Of a stretch of 64,000 bases of DNA, positions 17,706 to 26,015 are shown piece by piece. The position numbers and the translations under genes were made by a program. Location: NCBI RefSeq assembly GCF_030297135.1, contig NZ_AP028066.1:620001-684000 (forward strand), written 5' to 3'. The DNA is from Pseudoalteromonas apostichopi. GTDB lineage: Bacteria; Pseudomonadota; Gammaproteobacteria; Enterobacterales; Alteromonadaceae. Under the pieces are notes generated by a model, which did no database searches, was not told the origin of the DNA, and worked only from the letters and a program-made list of their open reading frames with translations. Within the stretch, counting starts at the first letter, position 1. The number at the start of each line of letters is the position of its first letter.

Positions 17706-18872
17706 ATGTTAACACTTATAAAAGGCGCAGACGTTTTTGCCCCCTCACCTTTAGGCATTCAAGATGTTCTTATTGCTGGCGGAAAAATAGTTGATATACA
17801 GCCTGAAATCACCATCGATACTTATCAGGGGATTACCACGGTCGATGGTACTCATTGTATTTTAGCCCCGGGGTTTGTGGATTCACTCGTTCATATAACT
17901 GGTGGTGGCGGCGAAGCTGGCTTTGCAAGTAGAACGCCTGAAATGAACCTTACTGATGCAACACTGTATGGTACAACAACCGTAATTGCAGCCCTTGGCA
18001 CTGACTCAAGTAGCCGAACTCATAGCAACTTGATTGCTAAAGCAAAGGAACTGAAAGAGCTTGGACTCAACGTTTTTTGTCATTCGGGCTCATATCATTT
18101 ACCCGCTAAAACACTGACAGGCTCAATCACCAGCGATTTAATGTACATTGATGAGTTTGTTGGCGTGGGAGAAATTGCTATATCTGATCATCGCAGTAGT
18201 CAACCAACAGTACAACAGCTTGCCGAACTGGCTGCTGAGGCAAAAGTGGCTGGCATGTTAAGTGGTAAAAAAGGTACTGTCAGCATCCATGTTGGCCCTG
18301 TTGATACACATTTATCGTTATTGCATGAGGTTGATAAGCAAACCGATATTTCGCTGGCACAATTTTACCCAACTCACATGAATCGGAATATCGACTTACT
18401 TAATGCTGGGGTAGATTTTTGTGAAGCCGGTGGCACTATAGATTTTACAACAAGTACAACCGAGTATGACCTTTCTCATGGTGAATACTCTGCCGCACAC
18501 GCACTCGCTTATTGCCTAGAGAATAAAGTCGACCCAACAAAACTAACCATGAGTTCTGATGGCCATGCAAGCCTCCCTATTTTTGACAAAAGCTTTAATT
18601 TGCTTGGCCTTGAAGTAGGTAAAGAGTCAACATTGCATGGCTCGTTTGTAGAAGCAGTGCAAAAGTTTAATGTTTCGATTGAACACGCTTTAATGGCGAT
18701 TACATCAAACCCTGCACAGGTACTAGGTATTAATAAAGGTGTAATTAAGCATAATGCAGATGCCGATCTTGTGTTACTTAATAAATCAACGCTTGAGCCA
18801 ACAGAATGCTGGTCGAAGGGCGTTCATATGGTAAGCAAAGGCAAAGCCCTTGTTAAAGGCGCCTTTGAATAA
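17706..18872 (+). CDS. iadA: Isoaspartyl dipeptidase (IadA family, variant metal site)
   Basis: 388 residues, the same length as E. coli IadA and alignable along its length; hydrolyses beta-aspartyl dipeptides. Conserved: GGGGE with catalytic Glu70, Tyr130 (GSYH), SDHRS with Arg163, His195, PTHMNRN (His224, Arg227), SSDG (Asp285). Odd: the E. coli ligand pair DQHVH is DSLVH here, so the first metal His is Leu61, and the carbamylated Lys region GVKCAISDHR is GVGEIAISDHR, putting Glu156 where the bridging Lys lies. The metal centre must differ from the E. coli one. Eleven bases separate it from the permease gene. With cyanophycinase nearby, beta-Asp-Arg is the probable substrate. Confidence 0.9.
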   Translation: MLTLIKGADVFAPSPLGIQDVLIAGGKIVDIQPEITIDTYQGITTVDGTHCILAPGFVDSLVHITGGGGEAGFASRTPEMNLTDATLYGTTTVIAALGTDSSSRTHSNLIAKAKELKELGLNVFCHSGSYHLPAKTLTGSITSDLMYIDEFVGVGEIAISDHRSSQPTVQQLAELAAEAKVAGMLSGKKGTVSIHVGPVDTHLSLLHEVDKQTDISLAQFYPTHMNRNIDLLNAGVDFCEAGGTIDFTTSTTEYDLSHGEYSAAHALAYCLENKVDPTKLTMSSDGHASLPIFDKSFNLLGLEVGKESTLHGSFVEAVQKFNVSIEHALMAITSNPAQVLGINKGVIKHNADADLVLLNKSTLEPTECWSKGVHMVSKGKALVKGAFE

Positions 18873-18890
18873 GGCCGCAATCTGCGGCCT
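18872..18890. terminator. Hairpin between convergent iadA and ytfL-like genes
   Basis: AGGCCGC (18872-18878) and GCGGCCT (18884-18890) form a perfect GC-rich 7-bp stem with a 5-base loop exactly between the two facing stop codons. It lacks a clear T-run but its position fits a shared terminator. Confidence 0.55.
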
Positions 18891-20175
18891 AAACAGTATC
18901 CGAAATTCGAGTAACAAGTAGTTGCTCGACTTTCACCCCTTCAACATCGACAACCTCAAACTTATAGCCAGCAAAGTTTATAAACTCTGCACGCTTTGGC
19001 AGGCGTTTCATGGTGTAGATCAAAAATCCTGCGACTGTTTCGTAATGAGACTGTTCTGGGAACTCTTCAATTTCAAGTACCTTAGCAAGCTCTACCACTG
19101 GGGTTAAACCATCAACTAACCAGGATGAATTATCACGTTGAATAATTAACTCTTCACCTTGATGGCTAATTAAATCGCCCATGAACCCTTTCATTAAATC
19201 TTTAACAGTGACAATACCGACCATTAGCGCATATTCATTAACCACAACGGCAAACGGCTCTGCCGCTTTTTTAAAGGTATTTAACGCCTCTGAAAGACTC
19301 AATGTTTCTGGCAGGTAGAAAATGTCGCGGCTTATCAATTCATTATCTATTTCGGCAGTTTGTCCTTTTAGTACTTTGCGCAAAATATCTTTTGATTCAA
19401 CCGAACCAATTAATTTATCTAAACTGCCATCACACACTAAAAAGTGATTATGAGGGTGCTCAATTATTTTGGTTGCTACTTCTTGTGCATCTGCTTTGAC
19501 ATCAAAAAACACAATTTGATCACGAGGCGTCATCACACTCGATAAAAAGCGGGCTTCTAAATCAAATACATTGCCAATTAACTCATATTCTTGTTGCTGC
19601 AAGCTGCCGTACTCAGCCCCTGCATCCATCATCGCGACGATGTCTTCTGTGGTAACGATATCTTCTCTCTCTGCGGGTACTTTAAACGCGCGCAAAACCA
19701 AATTAGTAATACCATTAAAGAAAACAACAAAGGGTGTTAGCGCAAAAGTAACCCAGCGCATAATAGATACCACATTAACAGCAACCGCCTCTGGCATAAT
19801 CATCGCTAAGCGTTTTGGTAACAAGTCAGCGAATAAGATAAACAAAGAAGTAATACTAAAAAACGAAATCAAAAAGCTAACTTGGCTCAGTAACGGACCT
19901 TGATAAATCATCCCTAAAACTTGTTCGATATAAGGAGATAATGCTTGCTCACCAACAATCCCCCCCAAAATCGCAATCGCATTTAAGGCTATTTGTATCA
20001 TCGCAAAAAATGCTCCAGGTTGCTCTTGTAAGCTAAGCACTGCTTGGGCTTTTTTATTTCCTTCGTCCACCATAACTCGTAATTTGATCTTACGAGATGC
20101 AGCAATCGCTATTTCGCTCATTGCAAACAATGCACTGATCAAAATTAAAATCATAATAATGAGTAAATCACTCAT
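18889..20175 (-). CDS. ytfL: YtfL/PaeA-type CNNM-CBS membrane protein
   Basis: 428 residues, collinear with E. coli YtfL: DUF21 transmembrane domain (about 1-180, SEIAIAASRKIKLRVMVDEGNKKAQAVL, ALNAIAILGGIVGEQA), two CBS domains (about 205-330, MTPRDQIVFFDV, HNHFLVCDGSLDKLIG) and a C-terminal CorC/HlyC domain (NYxxETVAGF-like, GYKFEVVDVEGVKVEQLLVTRI). E. coli/Salmonella YtfL has been renamed PaeA for its role in putrescine and cadaverine export. A polyamine exporter would suit a neighbourhood that makes arginine and ornithine, but co-regulation is not shown. AGGAGC precedes the ATG. Confidence 0.88.
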   Translation of the reverse strand: MSDLLIIMILILISALFAMSEIAIAASRKIKLRVMVDEGNKKAQAVLSLQEQPGAFFAMIQIALNAIAILGGIVGEQALSPYIEQVLGMIYQGPLLSQVSFLISFFSITSLFILFADLLPKRLAMIMPEAVAVNVVSIMRWVTFALTPFVVFFNGITNLVLRAFKVPAEREDIVTTEDIVAMMDAGAEYGSLQQQEYELIGNVFDLEARFLSSVMTPRDQIVFFDVKADAQEVATKIIEHPHNHFLVCDGSLDKLIGSVESKDILRKVLKGQTAEIDNELISRDIFYLPETLSLSEALNTFKKAAEPFAVVVNEYALMVGIVTVKDLMKGFMGDLISHQGEELIIQRDNSSWLVDGLTPVVELAKVLEIEEFPEQSHYETVAGFLIYTMKRLPKRAEFINFAGYKFEVVDVEGVKVEQLLVTRISDTV

Positions 20176-20314
20176 TGTAGCTCCTAATAATTAAGCGCAT
20201 TCAGAGTGTTGAATGCAAACAACTTTTTGCTCGTTTAGGCTAGCTAGAGTTTGGCGAGAATGGACAAAAAGCAGCTGATTATAGCCACTTTGTAGCATTC
20301 AACAAGTGCTATTT

Positions 20315-21007
20315 TTAATCGTTAGCAGCAAAGCCTTTGTTTAATTTTTCAAGAGTCACAGGGTTGATGTTTTTATTGCAAGCGAAGTATAACTGAGGTG
20401 TTCCGACGGGCAGTTTTAATATCGGTTTTAAATCTTCAAGCGTGTTATCGCCATCACGTTCATATTTAAACTGTTCATCGCTGAGGATGACTAAATCTAT
20501 ACTTGAGCGTCTGCTTTTAAGCACATCATAAATGTTGTCAAAACTATCAAGTAAGATCAGCTGATTGCGCTCATCAAAGCCATTCTCTTTTAAGTATATG
20601 TGTGAATAGTTATTTTTTAAAACTGCAATTCGGTATTTTTTAGCTTCATCAATATTAGCTATTTTTACTTGTTCAGATTTAAAAGAATAAAATGACGCCG
20701 AAAAACCACCAATGCGGGCTATCCAAGTAAATTTGTCTTCACGTGAAGGAAGCCTTGCCATAGAAAAGATACAGGTATTGCTGTCACGTAATGCTGCGTT
20801 ATACGAAATTGACCAAGTGTTTACAGAAAGCTCATAATCCAATCCACTTTTTTCTAGACCTGATTTAACTTGATCAACCACAGTTCCAGTTAATACGCCG
20901 TTTTCATTTAGGTATTGAAAATTAGGGAAATTTTCGGTCACCACTGTAATTGCTGCAAAACAAGGTTGCAGAAATAGCAGCAATGACAGGGTTAGAATTG
21001 TGCGCAT
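20315..21007 (-). CDS. Periplasmic substrate-binding protein, SBP_bac_3-like
   Basis: 230 residues from ATG 21007, giving the signal peptide MRTILTLSLLLFLQPCFAA; a TTG 15 bases upstream is less likely. The body resembles extracellular solute-binding family 3: TVVTENFPNFQYLNENGVLTGTVVDQVKSGLEKSGLDYEL near the N-terminus, then the hinge and second lobe. No ABC permease or ATPase is adjacent. Many such stand-alone proteins in Pseudoalteromonas and Vibrio lack transport genes and may sense or scavenge amino acids. It is downstream of the arginase-family gene with a terminator between. Confidence 0.75.
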   Translation of the reverse strand: MRTILTLSLLLFLQPCFAAITVVTENFPNFQYLNENGVLTGTVVDQVKSGLEKSGLDYELSVNTWSISYNAALRDSNTCIFSMARLPSREDKFTWIARIGGFSASFYSFKSEQVKIANIDEAKKYRIAVLKNNYSHIYLKENGFDERNQLILLDSFDNIYDVLKSRRSSIDLVILSDEQFKYERDGDNTLEDLKPILKLPVGTPQLYFACNKNINPVTLEKLNKGFAAND

Positions 21008-21087
21008 AATGAGCGATACCAAATAAATTATAATTATTTTTTATAATAATATAGCTCGAAGTTGCAGATATTGAAATATTATTTAGT

Positions 21088-21119
21088 AAAAAGGAATGAG
21101 CGGAAACGGGTGTTTCCGC
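21088..21119 (-). terminator. Intrinsic terminator after the arginase-family gene
   Basis: Read leftwards, GCGGAAAC and GTTTCCGC (21112-21119 and 21100-21107) pair perfectly over a 4-base loop, followed by TCATTCCTTTTT. It lies 11 bp after the arginase-family stop codon. Confidence 0.8.
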
Positions 21120-21130
21120 CCTAGAGTCAA

Positions 21131-22240
21131 TTACTTATTTATTGCATTAATCAAAAATGCTGAGATTTTAGCACCTTCTCTAAGTGTTGTTTCAGAACTT
21201 GTTTGACCGATTAATGAGCTGTCTGTGAATGGCGCAATTTCCATCATGTCAGCACCAGTAATTGGGAACTCGTCAGCCAACGCAACTAGAATATCTAAAG
21301 CATGTTGTGGTGTTAAGCCACCTGCTTCTGGTGTCCCTGTCGCTGAAGCAAAACTTTCATCAAGTGCATCAATATCAAAGCTTACATAAAGCTCATCTAC
21401 ATTATCAGCCTTAAGTTGTGCAATTACCTCTTCAGCAACTGCTTTAGCACCACGTTCGATGATTTCGTGGGCCCAATGTTGTTTAACACCAAAAGTGTCT
21501 TCCCAATGTTGCTTAGGCTTACCACTAGAGCGAATACCAAATTGAATTAAATTACGCGGCGCCGGTAAATACTCAAGGATATGTGTACACCATGAACCAA
21601 AACATAAATCGATACCTAAACGTTCAACTAATAAGTCAGTATGAGCATCAAAGTGAATGATTGCGGTGCGTTTACCTGCATCACGTTTTGCTTTTAAGTA
21701 AGCTTTAGTCAGCGGGTAGCTAATTGAATGGTCGCCACCGATACCAAAAATACCCTTATCAGGATAGTTTGCATAAAAGCCATCACAAACATCTTCGGTG
21801 ATAGACAAAGGTGATACATGGTATTCACTGTTTTCATCTGCATATAACGCTTTTTGGCAGTTTGTGATAGTCGCATCGTTAAGGTATTTATCATGTAATA
21901 AATGCGGGATTACACGTACATCACCCAAATCAAAAGCGCGAGCTTGAGGTTGTTGATCAATCAAAGTAGAGCGCAAAAACAATGGTCCCCAATTAGCACC
22001 ACGTAAGATACCACCGCCACAGTCAGAGCTAATTCCTAAAATAACGGCTTTGTGTTCAGAGTCAGTCAGTGTTTCAAGTGACTCTTTCCAAAGCACATCA
22101 ACATTGTCTGTTTGGCCGTATAATTTAGTACGCAGCGCATCTTTACGTTCTTTTGCTGTATTGACTGTAAATACGCCATCGCCAGGAGGACAAAGACACT
22201 GACTTAGTTTTTCATGGAATGCTTTTTGTGTGTTACTCAT
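21131..22240 (-). CDS. Arginase/agmatinase-family ureohydrolase
   Basis: 369 residues from ATG 22240, with GGAG seven bases upstream; the frame runs further up without a better site. Manganese-binding signatures of ureohydrolases are all present: GGDHS (about 195), DAHTD (about 222), and SFDIDALDESFA (about 295). The family cleaves arginine, agmatine or formimidoylglutamate-type guanidino compounds to release urea or formamide. The paralogue group cannot be fixed from motifs. Neighbouring cyanophycinase and isoaspartyl dipeptidase genes would release arginine, which makes arginase activity attractive (inference). Monocistronic by its terminator. Confidence 0.85.
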   Translation of the reverse strand: MSNTQKAFHEKLSQCLCPPGDGVFTVNTAKERKDALRTKLYGQTDNVDVLWKESLETLTDSEHKAVILGISSDCGGGILRGANWGPLFLRSTLIDQQPQARAFDLGDVRVIPHLLHDKYLNDATITNCQKALYADENSEYHVSPLSITEDVCDGFYANYPDKGIFGIGGDHSISYPLTKAYLKAKRDAGKRTAIIHFDAHTDLLVERLGIDLCFGSWCTHILEYLPAPRNLIQFGIRSSGKPKQHWEDTFGVKQHWAHEIIERGAKAVAEEVIAQLKADNVDELYVSFDIDALDESFASATGTPEAGGLTPQHALDILVALADEFPITGADMMEIAPFTDSSLIGQTSSETTLREGAKISAFLINAINK

Positions 22241-22473
22241 CTCTACTCCGCTGATCATTATCTGCATATTCATGCGTAATAAAAAAAGTTACGCAATCAG
22301 GTTTGTGTATCGTTTAGATTTTTGAGGCTAAACAAATACTTGCCCAACCAAACTTATAACTCTCTGAAATTAAAAGGTTATAATTTTAATGCAGAAGAAT
22401 TTAAACTGCTCTAGTTAAATAAGAGCGCTGTATTTGGGCAGGTATAACATGCGCGAAAAGAAAGTCAAATTTT

Positions 22474-22496
22474 GCGGCAACCTACTCGATTGCCGC
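22474..22496 (-). terminator. Hairpin after the DUF2189 gene
   Basis: GCGGCAA (22474-22480) and TTGCCGC (22490-22496) pair perfectly over 9 bases. On the minus strand the stem is followed by AAAATTTGACTTT. It probably ends the DUF2189 transcript. The rest of 22241-22529 must hold the arginase-family promoter. Confidence 0.5.
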
Positions 22497-22529
22497 TATA
22501 GATTTATATTCAAGCGAAGTGAATACTCA

Positions 22530-23309
22530 TTATTCATAGCCTCTTGGCTTCTTGGTTTTGATAACGGCAATATACGCATGCCAGCTGGCGTAGCTCAATA
22601 AAGGCATAATGACAATAAAACCAGCAGTGCCAGTAATAAAGCCTACAAACACTAAGCACAGAATTAACCCAGCCCAAACAACCATGGCACCAAAATTTGT
22701 TTTAACCGCGTTCATAGAAGAAATTACCGCAGTCATAATATCAACACGGCGCTCCATCATAATTTGCGGGGTAAATGCAGAAATAGCGAATACAGTCACC
22801 AGCAAGATACCGCCGACAATACTGCCGAGCGTTAAGAATGCAGATAACTGCTCAAAAGTCGGGTTAACAACGTTCGGGTACAATGCATGAATAAGAGCTG
22901 CTAAACGCATCCATACAATCATAATCACCATTAACAACACGGCAAATCCCCATTCACCTGCAGGGTTTCTGAACATCGATTTAAGACTGTGCATTAAAGT
23001 GGGCTTGTGACCTTTTTCAAGCTCCCAAGCAACATCATAAAGACCAGCGGCAAATGCAGGGCCTATTAGTGCAAAGCCAACTACGGCAGGTAAAATAACC
23101 AAGTGTGTATCAAACTGATAAACAAAATACATGATAGTCGCAGGTATCAAGGTAAATACTAATCCGTATACTAGACTTAGTATGGGAGCATTAGCGATAT
23201 CTTTAAATGCGAGTGCCAACCAATGAAAAGGCGCACCGATTGAAATTTTCGAGCTTTCTAAACAGCGTGCAAACTCATGGTGTTTACTCATAGAAGATGA
23301 AGCAGGCAT
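22530..23309 (-). CDS. DUF2189 family membrane protein
   Basis: 259 residues with six hydrophobic segments (ILSLVYGLVFTLIPATIMYF, VVGFALIGPAFAAGLY, WGFAVLLMVIMIVWM and others) and the DUF2189 pattern: short polar N-terminus, then GAPFHWLALAFKDIANAPILSLVYG and LLSYASWHAYIAVIK at the end. AGAGGA precedes the ATG. Function of the family is unknown; in proteobacteria its members are often near cytochrome oxidase genes, which are absent here. Confidence 0.8.
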   Translation of the reverse strand: MPASSSMSKHHEFARCLESSKISIGAPFHWLALAFKDIANAPILSLVYGLVFTLIPATIMYFVYQFDTHLVILPAVVGFALIGPAFAAGLYDVAWELEKGHKPTLMHSLKSMFRNPAGEWGFAVLLMVIMIVWMRLAALIHALYPNVVNPTFEQLSAFLTLGSIVGGILLVTVFAISAFTPQIMMERRVDIMTAVISSMNAVKTNFGAMVVWAGLILCLVFVGFITGTAGFIVIMPLLSYASWHAYIAVIKTKKPRGYE

Positions 23310-23383
23310 AATATATCCTCTTTTATCGTTACTTCTTTAGGTTTAGGTTATCTGTGCAATTCTTGCAACATTCGTAATCTAAT

Positions 23384-23397
23384 AGGACATCTGTCCT
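23384..23397. promoter_or_regulatory. Palindrome upstream of udp
   Basis: AGGACA and TGTCCT around a TC centre make a perfect 14-bp dyad about 57 bp before the udp start and about 75 bp before the DUF2189 start. It could be an operator for either divergent gene; I do not recognise it as a known regulator's site. Confidence 0.35.
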
Positions 23398-23454
23398 GTA
23401 CTTTAAACACATATGATTAAAGTATTACGCTTTAGACAAAAATAAGGTTTAATA

Positions 23455-24210
23455 ATGGAAAAGGTATTTCACTTAGGGCTTACTCGTCAGGACTTAAACG
23501 GCGCAACCCTTGCGATTGTCCCAGGCGATCCTGACCGCTCAGCACGCATTTCAACACTTCTCGATAACCCAGAATGCTTAGCGAAGACCCGTGAATTTCA
23601 TGTATACCGAGGTGAGCTAAACGGCCATAGCGTTGTAGTTTGTTCAACCGGTATTGGCGGACCATCTACATCAATCGCTGTTGAAGAACTTGCCCAGCTA
23701 GGTATAGATACCTTTTTGCGAATTGGCACGACCGGTGCTATTCAGCCACACATTAATGAAGGCGACATTTTAATTAGCCAAGCCTCAGTTCGTTTAGACG
23801 GCGCAAGCCAGCATTTCGCACCGCTAAGCTATCCTGCAGTGTCTGACTTTTTTGCTACTCAAGCTATGGTAAATGCGTGTGATAAGTTAGGGATTAGCTT
23901 CCATATTGGTATTACAGCATCTAGTGACACCTTCTATCCAGGACAAGAACGTTACGATACCTATTCTGGCTATGTTCCTCGTTCATTCCAAGGCAGCTGT
24001 GAAGAATGGCAAAAACTAGGCGTGATGAATTATGAAATGGAATCAGCAACACTATTTACTATGTGTGCAGCACTTGGCTTGCGTGCAGCGTGTGTTGCAG
24101 GTGTATTAGTAAATCGTACTAAACAAGAAATTCCTAATGTTGACCACGGCGAGATTGAGAAAAAATCAGTCGCCGTCGTCATTGAAGCTGCAAAACTATT
24201 GCTAAACTAA
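23455..24210 (+). CDS. udp: Uridine phosphorylase
   Basis: 251 residues, the size of E. coli Udp (253), and aligned along its length: VFHLGLTRQDLNGATLAIVPGDPDR (phosphate/ribose binding), CSTGIGGPSTSIAVEELAQLG, RIGTTGAIQ, and NYEMESATLF with the conserved Glu-Met-Glu ribose-binding stretch. Reversibly cleaves uridine to uracil and ribose 1-phosphate in the pyrimidine salvage pathway. Its 3' end overlaps the facing cytidine deaminase gene by four bases; the two enzymes act in sequence (cytidine to uridine to uracil). Confidence 0.95.
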   Translation: MEKVFHLGLTRQDLNGATLAIVPGDPDRSARISTLLDNPECLAKTREFHVYRGELNGHSVVVCSTGIGGPSTSIAVEELAQLGIDTFLRIGTTGAIQPHINEGDILISQASVRLDGASQHFAPLSYPAVSDFFATQAMVNACDKLGISFHIGITASSDTFYPGQERYDTYSGYVPRSFQGSCEEWQKLGVMNYEMESATLFTMCAALGLRAACVAGVLVNRTKQEIPNVDHGEIEKKSVAVVIEAAKLLLN

Positions 24211-25139
24211 TCGTTAACTAGTTTAGCAACACAGTGTTCAAATGCTGGTGGGTTTTCAAAACTTGCCAGCACACTTTTAGCCACCTCATACTGATTTTCT
24301 GCGCCTTGTGTTTCTAGCAAGGTTATTGACTTAACCGTTTTATCATCAAAAGTTAAACCCGCAAGATAAAACTGACTCAACGCACTTTGTAGCGGAGAAA
24401 GGCTTGGACTATAAGCTGCATTTTCTGCATAGCTTCCGTAAAAGTCACCTTCTGTATATGTACTTAATCTAACAGCACTAAAATTACCCGTATATGGTAC
24501 GTATGCATTAAGCGCCAATTGAACTAGTTTTTCATCGTTAATACTCGTTTCTGCAAATTGCTTATCTCTTTGTTTATGTGAAAACAAGCATTCTTCATTA
24601 CCTAAATCTTTTGGACCAAATGAATGTGGTAACAACTCATGTAGGTTAAAGTCCCGTTCTGGCAATAAAATCTCAAGTGAGTCTGCGGTGCTCAATTCAT
24701 TCATAAATTGACGGCAATAACCACAAGGTGCATCACTGATAGCAATTTTTTGAACTGCTTGCGCGCCGTTAAGCCACGCATTATTAATCGCTGATTGCTC
24801 AGCATGTACTACCAAACTTAATGCTTGATGAGAAAACTCGACATTAGCACCAAAATAAAAGTTTGTTTCGCCTTGTTTGTTTAACCCAACTGCAACAGCA
24901 CCCACATAAAATTTAGAAATAGGTGCGACAGAAAATAAACTTGCGACGGGTACACAGGCTTTTTGTAACTCAAGTTGGCTAACTTCGAACTGCTGACAAA
25001 GAGAAGAAATATCTGATTGAGATAAGATGCCACGCTGCTTTTTAAGCTGGGCAAAAAGAGAGTTTTTTTGTTGTTCATTGAAGCTAAACGGCTCAGATTT
25101 TTGAGCTAGTTTGCTTGCATCTATCCTAGTTGCTGTCAT
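24207..25139 (-). CDS. cdd: Cytidine deaminase (two-domain, E. coli type)
   Basis: 310 residues, close to E. coli Cdd (294), with the duplicated-domain layout. The catalytic N-terminal domain carries the zinc site: HAEQSAI (His ligand and proton-shuttle Glu) and PCGYCRQ (two Cys ligands). The C-terminal domain is a degenerate copy (VPYTGNFSAVRLSTYTEGDFYGSYAENAAY). Deaminates cytidine to uridine in pyrimidine salvage. It is convergent with udp, overlapping it by four bases, so the two are not co-transcribed. Only a weak ribosome binding site is visible. Confidence 0.93.
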   Translation of the reverse strand: MTATRIDASKLAQKSEPFSFNEQQKNSLFAQLKKQRGILSQSDISSLCQQFEVSQLELQKACVPVASLFSVAPISKFYVGAVAVGLNKQGETNFYFGANVEFSHQALSLVVHAEQSAINNAWLNGAQAVQKIAISDAPCGYCRQFMNELSTADSLEILLPERDFNLHELLPHSFGPKDLGNEECLFSHKQRDKQFAETSINDEKLVQLALNAYVPYTGNFSAVRLSTYTEGDFYGSYAENAAYSPSLSPLQSALSQFYLAGLTFDDKTVKSITLLETQGAENQYEVAKSVLASFENPPAFEHCVAKLVND

Positions 25140-25303
25140 AACAAATTATAATTATTAATTGGCTAAACAGTTTAAAAGGTTACGTATTGAATTGCTAGGT
25201 TTTGGCGTTAAACATCCCGATTATTAGCACAAAAAAAGCTAAAAATTAGCGGTATTTGTAAGCCCAGATATACAAATATATTTCCAATAGCTAAGCTCAG
25301 CAT

Positions 25304-25672
25304 TTATTGATGCACTAACCAGTTTTTAGCTTTGTTAAAACATTCAAAGTTTTCAGCTTGTAAGTTATAGCGCTTTGCTTTTTGCATAAATAAATCGTGC
25401 ATAAATCCATCAAAACTTACCACAATAGCCACTACAGCTTCTTTCAAAGAGTTTGCCACTTCCGGCATGATGGTGAATAAATCAGCAGGTGCGAAGTTGT
25501 GAGTCAATTCAGACACGTCAACGAGTATTTTTTCTGACCCATATAATACCGAGTATTGTTGGGCAATTTGGTAAAAATTAATCACATCCTGTGCACTAGC
25601 AGTCCCTCTTAACGTCATCATCACGAGTGACGTCGATGCATCATAAGTGATGCAAGTAGACACGTTTGGCAT
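25304..25672 (-). CDS. Small soluble protein, possibly SpoIIAA/STAS-like
   Basis: 122 residues, no signal peptide or membrane helix. The pattern CITYDASTSLVMMTLRGTASAQDVINFYQIAQQYSVLYGSEKILVDVSEL..VVAIVVSFDGFMHDLFMQKAKRYN alternates beta strands and helices as in SpoIIAA/STAS-like or YjbQ-like small folds. No catalytic motif recognised. It stands alone, with no antisigma or transporter partner beside it. Family assignment is a guess from the secondary-structure rhythm. Confidence 0.5.
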   Translation of the reverse strand: MPNVSTCITYDASTSLVMMTLRGTASAQDVINFYQIAQQYSVLYGSEKILVDVSELTHNFAPADLFTIMPEVANSLKEAVVAIVVSFDGFMHDLFMQKAKRYNLQAENFECFNKAKNWLVHQ

Positions 25673-25979
25673 AAGTTACTCTAAAAAAGTGTGGGAGTTG
25701 TTTTTGGCTCAACGGTAGCTGATCTAAAAAGCTGGGCTATTTTATTGATATCGCCCTTCCAGTCAATACCTAGCAATAAAATAGGTATGACCAGTTGCAT
25801 ATTTCATATTTTAGGATTAGTTTTAATCTGAAAATCTGCCATTCGAGTTCACACCCTATTTACTTTATAAACATGTAAGAGATTTCCTCTAAACAAATAA
25901 GCAATTTCAGATAAACCTGTATTTAGTTAAAATTTATAATGTAAAGCGTTATTAAGACAGTAAAAGGAGTGAGTGCTTT
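25673..25979. other. Intergenic region upstream of the TPR kinase
   Basis: About 300 AT-rich bases between divergent genes. There is a 6-bp inverted repeat ATACCT/AGGTAT near 25789-25811 and, at the end, the ribosome binding site AAAGGAG (25963-25969). No gene or other structure seen. Confidence 0.4.
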
Positions 25980-26015
25980 ATGTACTCATTTTTAAAATGG
26001 ATTGGTGTGCCATGA
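25980..26015 (+). CDS. Possible 11-residue leader peptide coupled to the kinase
   Basis: An ATG at 25980 lies 10 bases after the strong AAAGGAG and encodes MYSFLKWIGVP. Its TGA (26013-26015) overlaps the kinase's likely ATG at 26012 as ATGA. The kinase ATG itself has no good ribosome binding site, so translational coupling is plausible. The alternative is that the kinase starts at in-frame GTG 25973 (only 3 bases after GGAG) or ATG 25997. Confidence 0.4.
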   Translation: MYSFLKWIGVP

